A DNA stretch of 64,000 nucleotides from Nigrospora sphaerica (lineage: Eukaryota; Ascomycota; Sordariomycetes; Amphisphaeriales; Apiosporaceae): assembly GCA_018287875.1 (NCBI GenBank), contig JAGVVL010000002.1:5332001-5396000 (forward strand). Reading direction: 5' to 3'. This document shows, piece after piece, positions 36,838-48,092 of this stretch. The position numbers and the translations under genes are program-made. Position 1 is the stretch's first letter, and each line of letters opens with the position of its first letter. The notes beneath the pieces were generated by a model, which worked only from the letters and a program-made list of their open reading frames with translations, had not been told where the DNA came from and made no database searches.

Positions 36838-39249
36838 ATGTTTTCAGAGTGTAAGTCGTACGACCCTCGAGACTTCTTTTTATCTCTGCCTGGGGCCTCG
36901 TGGGCATTTGCGCCCGATGATACATCGTGTCTGGGGCTGTCTCCTCGTTCGCTGCTAACTAACCTGCCTGCTCGGCCTGTAGATGCCTCGAGGTTCCTAG
37001 CCCAGTCGCAGTCGCGCCTCTCCAACTTCGGTCAACCCGATGCGACGGGCGAGCCGTCCGGCCGACAAGCCGTCGACCCTTCGTCCCGCTTCTCCCGGCA
37101 TCCCGCCCGATCCGCCTACCAATCCCGCTTCGGAAACCCGTACCAGCCGTCCGGCTCGCGCTTCGGCTTTGCCTCCCGGTACAACACCAGCCAGGATGCC
37201 GCTCCGCTATTCCACAGCGCCCTCAACGAATTTCAGGACGAGGACGAGGATGATGCGCGGGAGGCGGCCGACTTCCGGGCGCTGCAGCGGTCGAGGCGAG
37301 TCTTCGTGTCGAGCCGGATAGACGAGAGCTCGGCCTCGGAGAACGAGCACAGCCGGGCGTCGCTGGACCGGAGTGGCGAGCACGACGCTGGCGTATACGA
37401 AGACCAGGGCCGACCCATGGGCATCAAGAGCAGCTGGAATGGGGACTCGAGCTTCAGGGATTTTAGGGACCGCGGCGGCAAACAGGAGCGTGCGGGCGAG
37501 GCTGCCGCCCAGCAGCGCAGCGGACGGGGTCACTCGGACGGCGGTGATAAGATGGTCGATGTCGGGCTGGAGTCGACCGTGCTCGACAATGATGTACCCG
37601 AGGACCTGCTACAGGAGACATCTGTGGACGCAAACCCGCCGGCCTTCCAGACGTTCCAACCGAAGCCCGGCGGCTCCAAGGGCGGCGCCGCGTTCGGGGC
37701 GAGGGAACCGAGTCTGGCACATGACCCTCGTTTGATGCGCCAGACCATAGTGGAGGAAGACGAGCCGGAAGAGGACACGATCCCGGGCTCGGTTCCTCTC
37801 CAGCCGCACAATGAAATGTTCAAGAACGACCAGTTCTGGGCCTGGCTGTACCTGATTGCCATGGCCTCCTTCTTTGCAACGTTCGTCCTGGTCTGGCTCC
37901 ACACCTCGACGCCTGGCAGCAAGAACCGCCTGGGCGACACTATCTACACAGCTCTCCACCGGTCCTACTACCTGCTGGCAGTGGATACGGTCGTGGCCGT
38001 TATCGTGGCGCTGGTCTGGATGGCGGCATTGCGGTCCTTTGTCCGGCCCCTGGTCTTCCTCATCCTCCTGGGCACGCCCATCGTGCTCTTCTCCTTTTCG
38101 CTGTACCCCCTGGTCTCCAGCTTCCAGGGTCCCGACCATGGACGGCGGCTACAAGACCAGGCCATGCGATACACGTCCCTGATCCCCGGCATCTCCGCCA
38201 TCGTCTTTGTGTATATGGTGTGGAGGGTGCGGTTCGCGCTGGAGCGGTCGATCGAGCTCCTCGAGTTCACCAGTCGTATCCTGGCCGCCAACCCGGCGCT
38301 GGTCATGCTCGGGTTTGGCGCCCTCGGCTTCATCGTGGGCTGGACGTGGATCTGGATCTCCATGTTCACGCGCGTCTTCCTCGGCGGCTACTTCTCTAAG
38401 TCGCTGTCGGCCTACGTCATTGGGGCTGCGTCCTGGTGGCTCGGCGTCTTCTTCATGCTCGTGTACATGTGGACGCTTTCGGTCTCGAGCGGCGTGGTCA
38501 GGGCGACGGTGGCCGGCACCGTCTCCAACTGGTACTTCCATCGCAACCGACAGCCCGCCTCTCCCTCCAACGCCGTGGTAGGCGAGGCGCTGCAGCACGC
38601 AACCAACTCGACCTTTGGCACCATTTGCGCGTCTACGCTTCTGGCCCTGGGGGTTCGCTTTCCGCTGCTCGTGCTGCCCCGGAGCGCGTCGAGGCTGCTT
38701 GGCTGGGTTATCAACCGGTACACACCGGCGTCGGTCATGCTGCTGACCAACCCCCTGGTCATCACTCATGCCGCCATCCACACGCTGCCGCTGATGGTGT
38801 CGGCCTCGCAGCTGAGCCGCATGTCGTTCTTGGCGCTGGACACGCCCACGAGCACACTGACGCCGACCTCCTTCTCCCGGTGGTACCCGTACAGCACCAA
38901 CAACCTGCTGCCGTACCAGCTGGCAAAGCTACTCCTGTACACGACGCGCACCGTCATGTCGATAGCTCTCGCCTTCGCCGGCTGGGTCATGACGGCCCGC
39001 CAGTTGCAGATCCAGCTCCCCAACGGGCCCGGCATCCGGGGCAGCGCCTATGCCTACGTAGTGGGTATAGTGGCCGGCATGATTGGCTACAGCATTCTGG
39101 GAGCGCTTGAGGGCGTCATGATTGGCATCTTGGATGCCGTCGTCGTCTGCTACGTCAGCGAGCGCAAGATGGGCAGTGGCCACATCGGTTACTGCAAGGA
39201 TGCCGCCGATTTGCTGGGCGGTAGGGACGAGGGCCGTGATATGGTTTAG
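36838..39249 (+). CDS. PNS1: Pns1-type choline-transporter-like membrane protein
   Basis: Two exons, 36838-36850 and 36983-39249, give 759 residues. The first exon is 13 bases (MFSE plus one base) and splices to give MFSEYASRFLAQSQSRLSNF. The 132-base intron is a multiple of three with no in-frame stop, so an unspliced 803-residue form is also open. The first 330 residues are hydrophilic and Ser/Arg/Asp-rich, probably cytosolic. From KNDQFWAWLYLIAMASFFAT onward there are at least ten helices, with the CTL/SLC44 features SWWLGVFFMLVYMWTLSVSSGV, VAGTVSNWYFH, GEALQHATNSTFGTICASTL and a late CYVSERKMGSGHIGYCKDAA. Pns1 proteins resemble animal choline transporter-like proteins, but yeast Pns1 has no proven choline role. 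Confidence 0.92.
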   Translation: MFSECKSYDPRDFFLSLPGASWAFAPDDTSCLGLSPRSLLTNLPARPVDASRFLAQSQSRLSNFGQPDATGEPSGRQAVDPSSRFSRHPARSAYQSRFGNPYQPSGSRFGFASRYNTSQDAAPLFHSALNEFQDEDEDDAREAADFRALQRSRRVFVSSRIDESSASENEHSRASLDRSGEHDAGVYEDQGRPMGIKSSWNGDSSFRDFRDRGGKQERAGEAAAQQRSGRGHSDGGDKMVDVGLESTVLDNDVPEDLLQETSVDANPPAFQTFQPKPGGSKGGAAFGAREPSLAHDPRLMRQTIVEEDEPEEDTIPGSVPLQPHNEMFKNDQFWAWLYLIAMASFFATFVLVWLHTSTPGSKNRLGDTIYTALHRSYYLLAVDTVVAVIVALVWMAALRSFVRPLVFLILLGTPIVLFSFSLYPLVSSFQGPDHGRRLQDQAMRYTSLIPGISAIVFVYMVWRVRFALERSIELLEFTSRILAANPALVMLGFGALGFIVGWTWIWISMFTRVFLGGYFSKSLSAYVIGAASWWLGVFFMLVYMWTLSVSSGVVRATVAGTVSNWYFHRNRQPASPSNAVVGEALQHATNSTFGTICASTLLALGVRFPLLVLPRSASRLLGWVINRYTPASVMLLTNPLVITHAAIHTLPLMVSASQLSRMSFLALDTPTSTLTPTSFSRWYPYSTNNLLPYQLAKLLLYTTRTVMSIALAFAGWVMTARQLQIQLPNGPGIRGSAYAYVVGIVAGMIGYSILGALEGVMIGILDAVVVCYVSERKMGSGHIGYCKDAADLLGGRDEGRDMV

Positions 39250-41308
39250 AGCGGGTCCGTTATAAGTAAGATGCGTGATTTGAACAAATTGGGACAGGAG
39301 TGACAAGGTTAGAGGCATTGGCATACGGACGGCGTCGTGGAACAGGTTACGGGTATGGTTACAAGAAGCAGGTAGCGGGCAGTGCAGCATGCCTCAGTCA
39401 GAGTAGGCTTCGCAAGGGTATCACATCAAAGATGAGTTTCTCGCAGCGTCGAAACGGGCGTCGTTCGCGTCTGAGAACACGTGTCCCCCCCTCCCCGTGT
39501 CTACAGCCCGGGTGCATGTTTACATACCAAAAGAAGTAGGCAAATGGGCATGTCAGTCAGTACTTACCTCGCTTGCAGATACAGTGAGGGCTTGGCTGCG
39601 GGGTAGGTAGGCACTTGCTTCCCCGGGGAGGCGGTGCAGGCTTCTTTTGGCGGGTATCACGAGGCGCGGAAGGACACGACGTTCAGGATGATGGGTGGTC
39701 GCGGCATGCACACAGTCGGTAATCAGTAGTACGACCAGCCGTGGCGACCATCTGTAGTTTGGGCACGATGGTACCACGTGAGAAGCGAATGGTATCGCCG
39801 CCTTTCCCCATCGGCGCGTCTCTCTCTCCAGGGCCTTGTTCGTTCCAGGCGGGCGAAGGTGGCTGAACGGGGCGACATTCGTCAGCGCTTGACGACGCAC
39901 GGTCAACGAACGACATTCTTCCTACCCTTGGCCGGGGCCAGGCAGGCCGGTCCGGACCGCTGGGCGAGGAGGAGACAAACGCCCAGATGGGGGGCCTTTT
40001 TTGTTTGTTGGATGGATGCCTTCGGGTTGCGGCCAGGAATGAAGACGGAGATTTCGTGAAGGGGAGGGGACACAGCCACAATGGCGGCGACCACATGGCA
40101 GTGGAGAGAGTGGAAGGGATGGATTAGAAGGTTCCGGGCTTATACTCCACCCTCTCCGCGGCAGCCGACGGACGGGGGGTTTTCCCTCCCCCATTTCGGA
40201 GTCACAAGTCAAGAGCCAGGGCGGGTGGGCTACTCACGAGTTGCGTCCGGGCCTATTCACCCGACGCGATAGCCACCCTCGGAACACACGCGTATTGTCA
40301 GTCCACATTCGGGGCGGTGGGGGGATTGCCCCCCTTGCTGTGACGAATCGCGGGTCCCCCGCCAAGCGGAAGGAAGCAGCAGCTGGAAAGGTATTGAACC
40401 CCCCCCCCCCCCAACCCTCGGTTTGCTGTAATCGTGATGGGTGCTGCGGAGAGTTCGGTTGTTAGGCGCGCGTGGGCGAGACGTGGGTGCCTATCGAACC
40501 TTGGATCCTTGTTGATGGGTAGAAGGTTGTAGACAGAAGTATACAAGCTGGAGCCGTTGCCGGGGCGTGGTTGGGCTGGAAGTACACCTATCACCAATGA
40601 TGAAGATAGAGAAAAAGAGGTAACCCGTCACGTCAAGCGGGCCTGCACAACAACGCGGGGGCTGTGCTGCGTTCCAGCCCGCGCTCTTTCGATGATTTCC
40701 CGCGGGTGACCAGACTGATTTGATAGATGCTGTGTGTACATCAAGTACCAGCTCGCGTTCGTTTTGGGGGGGCGACGGGGGGCGAAAGGACCATCAAATG
40801 GGCCTATGCAAATGGATGCGAAGTCGGTAGGCACCCGAGTTGGTACCTGGGGAAAGAGGCATGTACTGTATACTACATCTCAGGGAAGTTGCATCATCGA
40901 CCTCCGGCCGTGCCTGCGCCGACCAGCAACGCATTCGCCATGCTTTCCCATCGACGAACATACAAATACCTGCCTCCTCATAATCAGCCGGTCCCTTGCG
41001 GTAAAGAGTATTTGGCTACCTGCTTACCTACCTACCTAATCCCTAATCCCCCAGTTCCTGGAAATCTGTCACGGCCGAGTGCCCCCTAAACTCTTTTGTT
41101 ACTCGCTCTCCCGGGCCTGTCCGTATCCGTCTCGAAACACCCACCTTGCAGTCTTGATCAACCTTACATTCCACGCCCCCTCCCCCCACTTGCGTCCATA
41201 TAACAGACCGACGAGGACCCTAGGCGCATCGTCAACACCGCATCGTCCTCTTCCATACTACTTCTTCGCAACCACCCGCCACATCCGTCCTCCATTTACC
41301 ACATACGC
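39250..41308. other. Intergenic region between PNS1 and the WW-domain gene
   Basis: About 2 kb without a recognisable gene. A run of 14 C lies at 40399-40412. A cluster of TACCTA motifs near 41012-41040 includes three consecutive TACC-type units. The 250 bases before the next ATG are pyrimidine-rich. The frames at 39683-40096 (-) and 41079-41498 (+) look like chance frames. Confidence 0.5.
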
Positions 41309-42363
41309 ATGGCCGACTTCGAGGCTCCTTCCGGCCCCCCGCCGCCCAAGGTCCCCGAGGGCTGGGTCGCGCGATGGAACGACCAGTACCACGAATGGTA
41401 AGTACAGCCCCCCCCCGCCATCCCCGGGTCCGTCACGAACCCGACCTCCCGGTGCTTTAGAGGGTCCCCGCGCCCGCCGTCGCCATGGGCGTCTTTGACT
41501 GATCATGGCGCAGGTTCTACGTTAACACCTACACCAAGAAGTCGCAATGGGACAAGCCGACGGCGCCCGCCGTTGACCCCAACGCAAACGCGCCCGCCGG
41601 TCCGCCGCCTGGCTACACGCCCGGCTCGACCCCCACGCCCTCGGACTCCAAGACGAACCCCTTCGTCAACGCCGCCACCAAGCCCGGCGGCCCCTCGGAG
41701 AGCGAGGACGAGCGCCTGGCCCGCCAGCTGCAGGAGGAGGAGAACGCGCGCGCCGCCCAGCGGCCGCCTTCAACGGGCTCGCGCGGCGCCGCTGACTCGT
41801 ACATGAACGGCGGCAGCAGCAGCTCGAGCGCCTACCCGGAGCAGCTGCCCCCGCGCCCCGACGGGAGCGGCGGCGATAAGGCGCGCGGCCTGCTCGGCAA
41901 GATCTTTGGCAGCAGCAAAAACAAGTACCCCGCCCAGGCCGGCTACCCCGGCGCCCCCGGTCCGCAGCAATACGGCGGCCCGCCCCCCCAGCAGTACGGT
42001 GGCGGCTACGGCTCCCCTAGCCCACAACAGTACGGCGGCTACGGGCCCCCACCGGGCCAGTACGGCGGCTACGGCGGCCCGCCCCCCCAGCACTACGGCG
42101 GCGGCTACGGCGCCCCCGGCTACGGGCCCCCGCCGGGCCAGTACGGCGGCTACGGCCAGCCCGCCTACTACCAGCAGGGCCGGCCGCAGAAGGCCGGCGG
42201 CGGCGGCATGGGCGCCATGGGCGGCGCCGCGCTCGGTCTGGGTGCCGGCGTGCTCGGCGGTGCCCTCATCGCCGACGCCATTGACGACCGCGAAGACGAG
42301 GCCTACGCCGAGGGTTATAACGACGGCCAGGACGGCGGTGACTTTGACGGCGGCGACTTCTAA
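41309..42363 (+). CDS. WWM1: WW-domain protein with Gln-Tyr-Gly-Gly repeats (Wwm1-like)
   Basis: Two exons, 41309-41397 and 41514-42363, give 312 residues. An N-terminal WW domain at about residues 14-46 has both signature tryptophans (PEGWVARWNDQYHEWFYVN, then TYTKKSQWDKP); the intron falls in the middle of it. It is followed by a Pro/Ser-rich linker, a charged helix ERLARQLQEEENARAAQ, and then repeats built on PPPQQYGG and PPPGQYGGYG. Next comes a Gly/Ala-rich hydrophobic segment (GAALGLGAGVLGGALIADAI) and an acidic tail ending DGGDFDGGDF. Yeast Wwm1 has a similar order and interacts with the metacaspase Mca1; a partner here is inferred only. The low-complexity repeats suggest self-association. 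The Wwm1 name is a moderate-confidence call. Confidence 0.88.
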
Positions 42364-42742
42364 GCCGTGAAACAGTTGTGGGCGCCAATCGATTTTTTAT
42401 GATGCTTGTCCTAAGGTTGCCCGCCCCAAGGGGACGGGGTACACGTGCGCTCCGAGTAGTTCCGATTCTGTACGCGAACCGGGGACAACGGACTGCACAG
42501 GACGTGGGAACCTTTGATGGGAGGGACTGGTGGAGATGCGGCATCCGTACATAGATACACCCTAACATTGCTACTTGTGTCCCCTGCGTTGTAGCCTGGT
42601 GTGGCCAGTCGTGGCGGCTTCGCCCGTAGTGGAATGTGATGTGACATGCACTGTACTGTACATTGGCGCCATGGCCAGGCCCCATTACGGCCGCCCGGGG
42701 AACCTCTATGCACCGATGTTGACTCCAACACAGGATTGGGCC
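42364..42742. other. Convergent 3' spacer between the WW-domain gene and EMC7
   Basis: These 379 bases between two gene ends show no coding signal or RNA gene. Polyadenylation signals are not distinct; TTTTTTATG just after the WW-gene stop is the only AT-rich patch. Confidence 0.5.
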
Positions 42743-43727
42743 TTATTTCCGACCTTTCTTGCCGCCGTTGCCGCCGGAATTCCCGCCCTCGACGGCCGGG
42801 GCACCGCCCCCTTCCTTCTTGGAACCGGCCAGAAAGGAGGCCATGTCGAAGCTGCCCATGGGGTTTGCGGCGGCCTGGCCGCCGCCGCCGCCCATGAGGC
42901 TGCTCATCGGGTTGCTCTTCTGCTGGGCCTCGAACTCGGCGCGCATTTCGGGGTCCACTGGAGGCAAGGAGGGGGCAATGGTTAGCGTTCCGACGGGCCG
43001 GCCGAGGGAGGGCGGGAGGACTTACTGTTTTCGACGAGCTTGGGCATGACGAAGAACAGACCCATGCTCACCATGGCGAGCAGGATCATGGGGTTCTTGA
43101 GAATGCTCAGGACCGAGACTAGAGGAAGGGGGGAGGGCGTCAGCTTTTCCACGGTGGCTTTTTATAGGCTCTGTTCGCGGAGGTAGGTAAAGGAGGAGGA
43201 GGAGAAGAAATAGAAGAAGAGGAACAGATGTCGGGGGTTAAAAAAAAACACTCACAGGTTCCCCTCTCGACGAAGTAACCCTTGGCGCCGAGGGCGCGAA
43301 CGGGCAGGGCCGGGATGCCGGCGACGACGGCCTCGCCGACGGCCTCGCCCTTGTTGTTCCAATCGTTGCCGCGGAAAGTCTCCCAGGCGCGGACGAGCAG
43401 CCGCGGCGGCTGTTGCTGCCCCTCGGCCTCGGGGGCGGCCGTCACGTCGATGCGCAGGGGCGCGAAGGCGTGCGTGGCGCAGTGGACGTCGGCGAGGTAG
43501 GAGCCGGGCGTCACGTTGCCGAAGACGAAGGTGTTGGCGACCGTCAGCGGCGCCGCGTAGGCCGCGTGCAGCGTCGTCAGCGTCGCCCGCGTCGAGGGCG
43601 GCAGCGCGTGCGGGTTCGCCAGCGCCGCCGACGGCGGCACCGTCAGCGTCACCGTCGTCGTCGCCGCCGAGGCCGCGAGGCCCGCGAGGACCGCCGCCGC
43701 CGCCGCCGTGACGAAGCCGCGCATCAT
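42743..43727 (-). CDS. EMC7: ER membrane protein complex subunit 7
   Basis: Three exons on the minus strand, 43727-43256, 43118-43026 and 42957-42743, give 259 residues. The start is a Met-Met pair followed by an Ala-rich signal peptide (about residues 1-22). A beta-rich luminal domain (DUF2012 type) contains NTFVFGNVTPGSYLADVHC. A membrane segment in the second exon reads NPMILLAMVSMGLFFVMPKL. The cytosolic tail has MDPEMRAEFEAQQKSNPMSS and a Gly-rich end finishing KKGRK. This order and the DPEMRAE motif fit EMC7/Sop4-like proteins, part of the EMC insertase that places helices in the ER membrane. The first exon is extremely GC-rich. Family call is from the domain order and the post-helix motif. 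Confidence 0.9.
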
Positions 43728-44234
43728 CGTTTTGTTGCGTGTTTGTGTGTGTGCGTATGTGAGGACGGGTGGGTTGGTGACTGGCGCGGGGGGTAAGGGC
43801 GGCGCGGGGGGCGTGGGCTATAAGATGGGGGAACAAGAAGGACGAGAATACAGATGTAGGCGGCGACGTTGCTGTTGGGAATATACCTAATCGTGGTAGT
43901 CTCGCTACCTTGGCGCGACCTAAGATCTACGTATCTATGGTCCTACTTTGGGGGGGGGGGGGGGGGACGGCGGGGCTAGCCTGTCTTTGCTCGCTAGCTG
44001 GTAGCCAAACAGAGCAGCTTCGAATGTGTGGAGATAGGTACCTCTGCCTAACCCACCGGTCATCACTTCGGCCCTCAATACCACACCACCCATTTTGCGA
44101 CGAGGCAAAGACAGGGCTGGGTCGGAAAAAGGACATCGTCTTCATATGGGTATTCATCCTACTCGTATAGCATCTAAACAAAATTTTGTGTCCAGCCAGA
44201 TATTGGCATGCGGCATCCTATGTAACTGTGTGCT
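43728..44234. other. Spacer between EMC7 and the sulfhydrylase gene, with a 17-G run
   Basis: These 507 bases include the EMC7 leader and promoter and the 3' flank of the next minus-strand gene. An uninterrupted run of 17 G lies at 43950-43966, the longest homopolymer I noticed in the window. A TAGGTACCT motif lies near 44035. No gene is seen. Confidence 0.55.
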
Positions 44235-45918
<1,684 letters not shown>

Positions 45919-47259
45919 GGCGCCGTGATGCTGGCAAGCTGGTGATATGTATACTCGTACCGGCGGTGGTGGTGGGGCGGGTGCAGGTAAGTTCCTGTTC
46001 CAAGGGCGAAGCTCGACGGACTGGAAGCTGTATCAGAACCAAATGGAGAGAGCAAGACAGGAATGACCGTGAACGCCCCCCCTTCGACTCCCACGCGCCT
46101 TAAATAGCTAGCTGCCTGGATCTGCCGTAGATGCGAAACCGCTTACTCAATTGACCTTGCCAGGTACTTATCGATTCGCCGGCGTCCGGATGTAAGTAAT
46201 CAGGGTATGCGGGATAGTGGAATCGCCCATCGCGTCCGGATTCGGAAGTGGGGGTGTGGTGGTGGAAATGGCGTGCTTGCAGGGAGCGTCCACGAACATA
46301 ACTGCCTCGCTGGACTGGCCCCAACAGGCTACTGTGTACCACTCCTGTCAAGGGAAATACCTCGTCGATATGTTCATTACCGCGTTGCATACTCAGTTCG
46401 TTCCGGCCCGGTGCAGCCGGTGGCCGCCATGGGAAGCCTGAGCTCCAGACAGGCAGACTTGCCGTGACCCTTGTGAGGACACACGAGGCATTCTCACCGT
46501 GTGTGCATCGGGGGTTGCGGCCTCGACATGGACCTACTCACCTAATGTAGCCACGGGTTTCCCAGCCGAACGGCCCAGGTTCCTCCACTTGGCCAGAGTG
46601 CGGGGTGGGAAACGATAGCGTCGGCCCCAAGCCCCGAGGGCGTTTAGGTCGTTCCGGTTTTAGGAGAGGAGACACAAACACGACGTTGCCCAAGTCTCCA
46701 GGGGCTGCTACTGCTGCTGGTCCTGGTTGGCTATATTTTCGGCGAAGGCGCAAACGTATCAAGTTTGGACAATGCCGTGCGGCCTTTCCTGTCTGAGCTC
46801 TGTGGCAACGCGCGTGTGTAGCGAGCATTCAGAAATAGGGGAGATTCTGGGGTGTAGCGGTTGTAAGGTGGGTAATAAAGGTATGTATTGGTTCTGCAGG
46901 AACGACCGCCCTTCCCGAAACCGTGTACGGCTATATAAAGCACGCACATTATGCGGCCAAACGCCAGATGATATCGTCATAATACAAAACCCAGTGCACA
47001 CAGCCTGGATGATCATCTAGACCACGCCAGGACCATGGCTCCTGGCAAACGCCCTCCCGCCCCCGGGGGACCACGACGTTCCTTCCGGAATAGCTACCCT
47101 CGACCGCCCCCAGCTTTCACCGCGTTGCTTTGTTGTTTATTTTTTCACGGCCCGCAAGATAGTTCGTCCCTCGGTCACGCCACCCTCCCGAAGGTTCCGA
47201 AAACATACCAAGCCAGGTAAATTAATGATGGTCCCAGCCGCACAACGTAGCGTCCCTGT
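45919..47259. other. Intergenic region upstream of the sulfhydrylase gene
   Basis: About 1.3 kb. On the gene strand a TATTTAAG element near 46096-46104 could be a TATA box for the sulfhydrylase gene. No coding frame or RNA gene is supported in the rest, which ends at the 3' end of the MARVEL gene. Confidence 0.5.
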
Positions 47260-48092
47260 TCACACCTGCTCGACTTGCACCGCCACGCGCCGCCGGTCCC
47301 ACGACTCGTCCAGCAGCCCGGGGCTCTTCTTGGCCCCGTCGATGGACGGCCGATACATGTACGGGCTCAGCGGGATGTCGGTGTAGGTGGAATAGGCCAC
47401 GTTGGGGGCGCCCATAGTTCCAGGAAGCTGGACTACGGGCACTCTCAAGCGAGCTGAGCCTCCCTCATTTGCGGGCCGGACTGGGGGGCTGAGCCCGAAG
47501 AACCCCCCATCTTCAGGCCACGCCGAAACCCCCCGCTCAAGATTTCCCGGCCGTTCAGCACGGCCGTGGCGCCCCAGAGGCAGAACTCAAAGGCGCCAAA
47601 GGCGACGTCGGCCCGGGCCGCGCCGCAGACGCTGCCGCGGCAGAACAGAAGTTTGGAGATGAAGACGGCAAGAGCGATGAAGCCGGAAAAGTAGAAGAGC
47701 ACGTTGGTGAACTCGAGCGAGACGGCGGCGTACTGGTGGGACACTGTGGGCGCGCGTCAGCTCTGCTTTCGCCAGTCATGACAAGAACCCCCTCGGCGGA
47801 GGGCCCATGGACAGGTGTACGAACCTCGGGGCATGAACCTCGGGGCCAGTTCCAGGTAGGCGACCGAGATCATAGTGTAAATAGAGGAGAAGAGGAGCCA
47901 GTTGATCTGGGAGGGCGACGACGTCAGGGTGTCGACATTGTACCAGTTGGCCACATAGGCGGACAGGCCCATGATGATAACGGCGAAGAGCAGCTGGGCG
48001 GCCCGGAGGCCCAAGATGACCATGGAGGGCATGTTGGAGCGCGTGTGGGCGGACTGGCGGTTCGGGAAGCGAGCGTCCAGGTGGGAAGTCAT
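47260..48092 (-). CDS. MARVEL-domain four-helix membrane protein
   Basis: The first exon, 48092-47825, and the start of the second, 47743, are firm. The proposed last splice joins about 47495 to about 47427 and ends at 47260. Helices are SMVILGLRAAQLLFAVIIMG, a segment with INWLLFSSIYTMISVAYLEL, VLFYFSGFIALAVFISKLLF and a last one with GAFEFCLWGATAVLN, matching MARVEL four-helix proteins related to fungal Nce102-like membrane organisers. The first intron uses a GTTCGT donor. The 3' end is uncertain: exon 2 may instead run to its own stop (near 47445), ending in a Ser/Gly/Gln-rich tail. The alternative third exon encodes a Pro/Tyr-containing tail with YSTYTDIPLSPYMYRPSIDG. Function beyond membrane association cannot be told. 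Confidence 0.82.
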
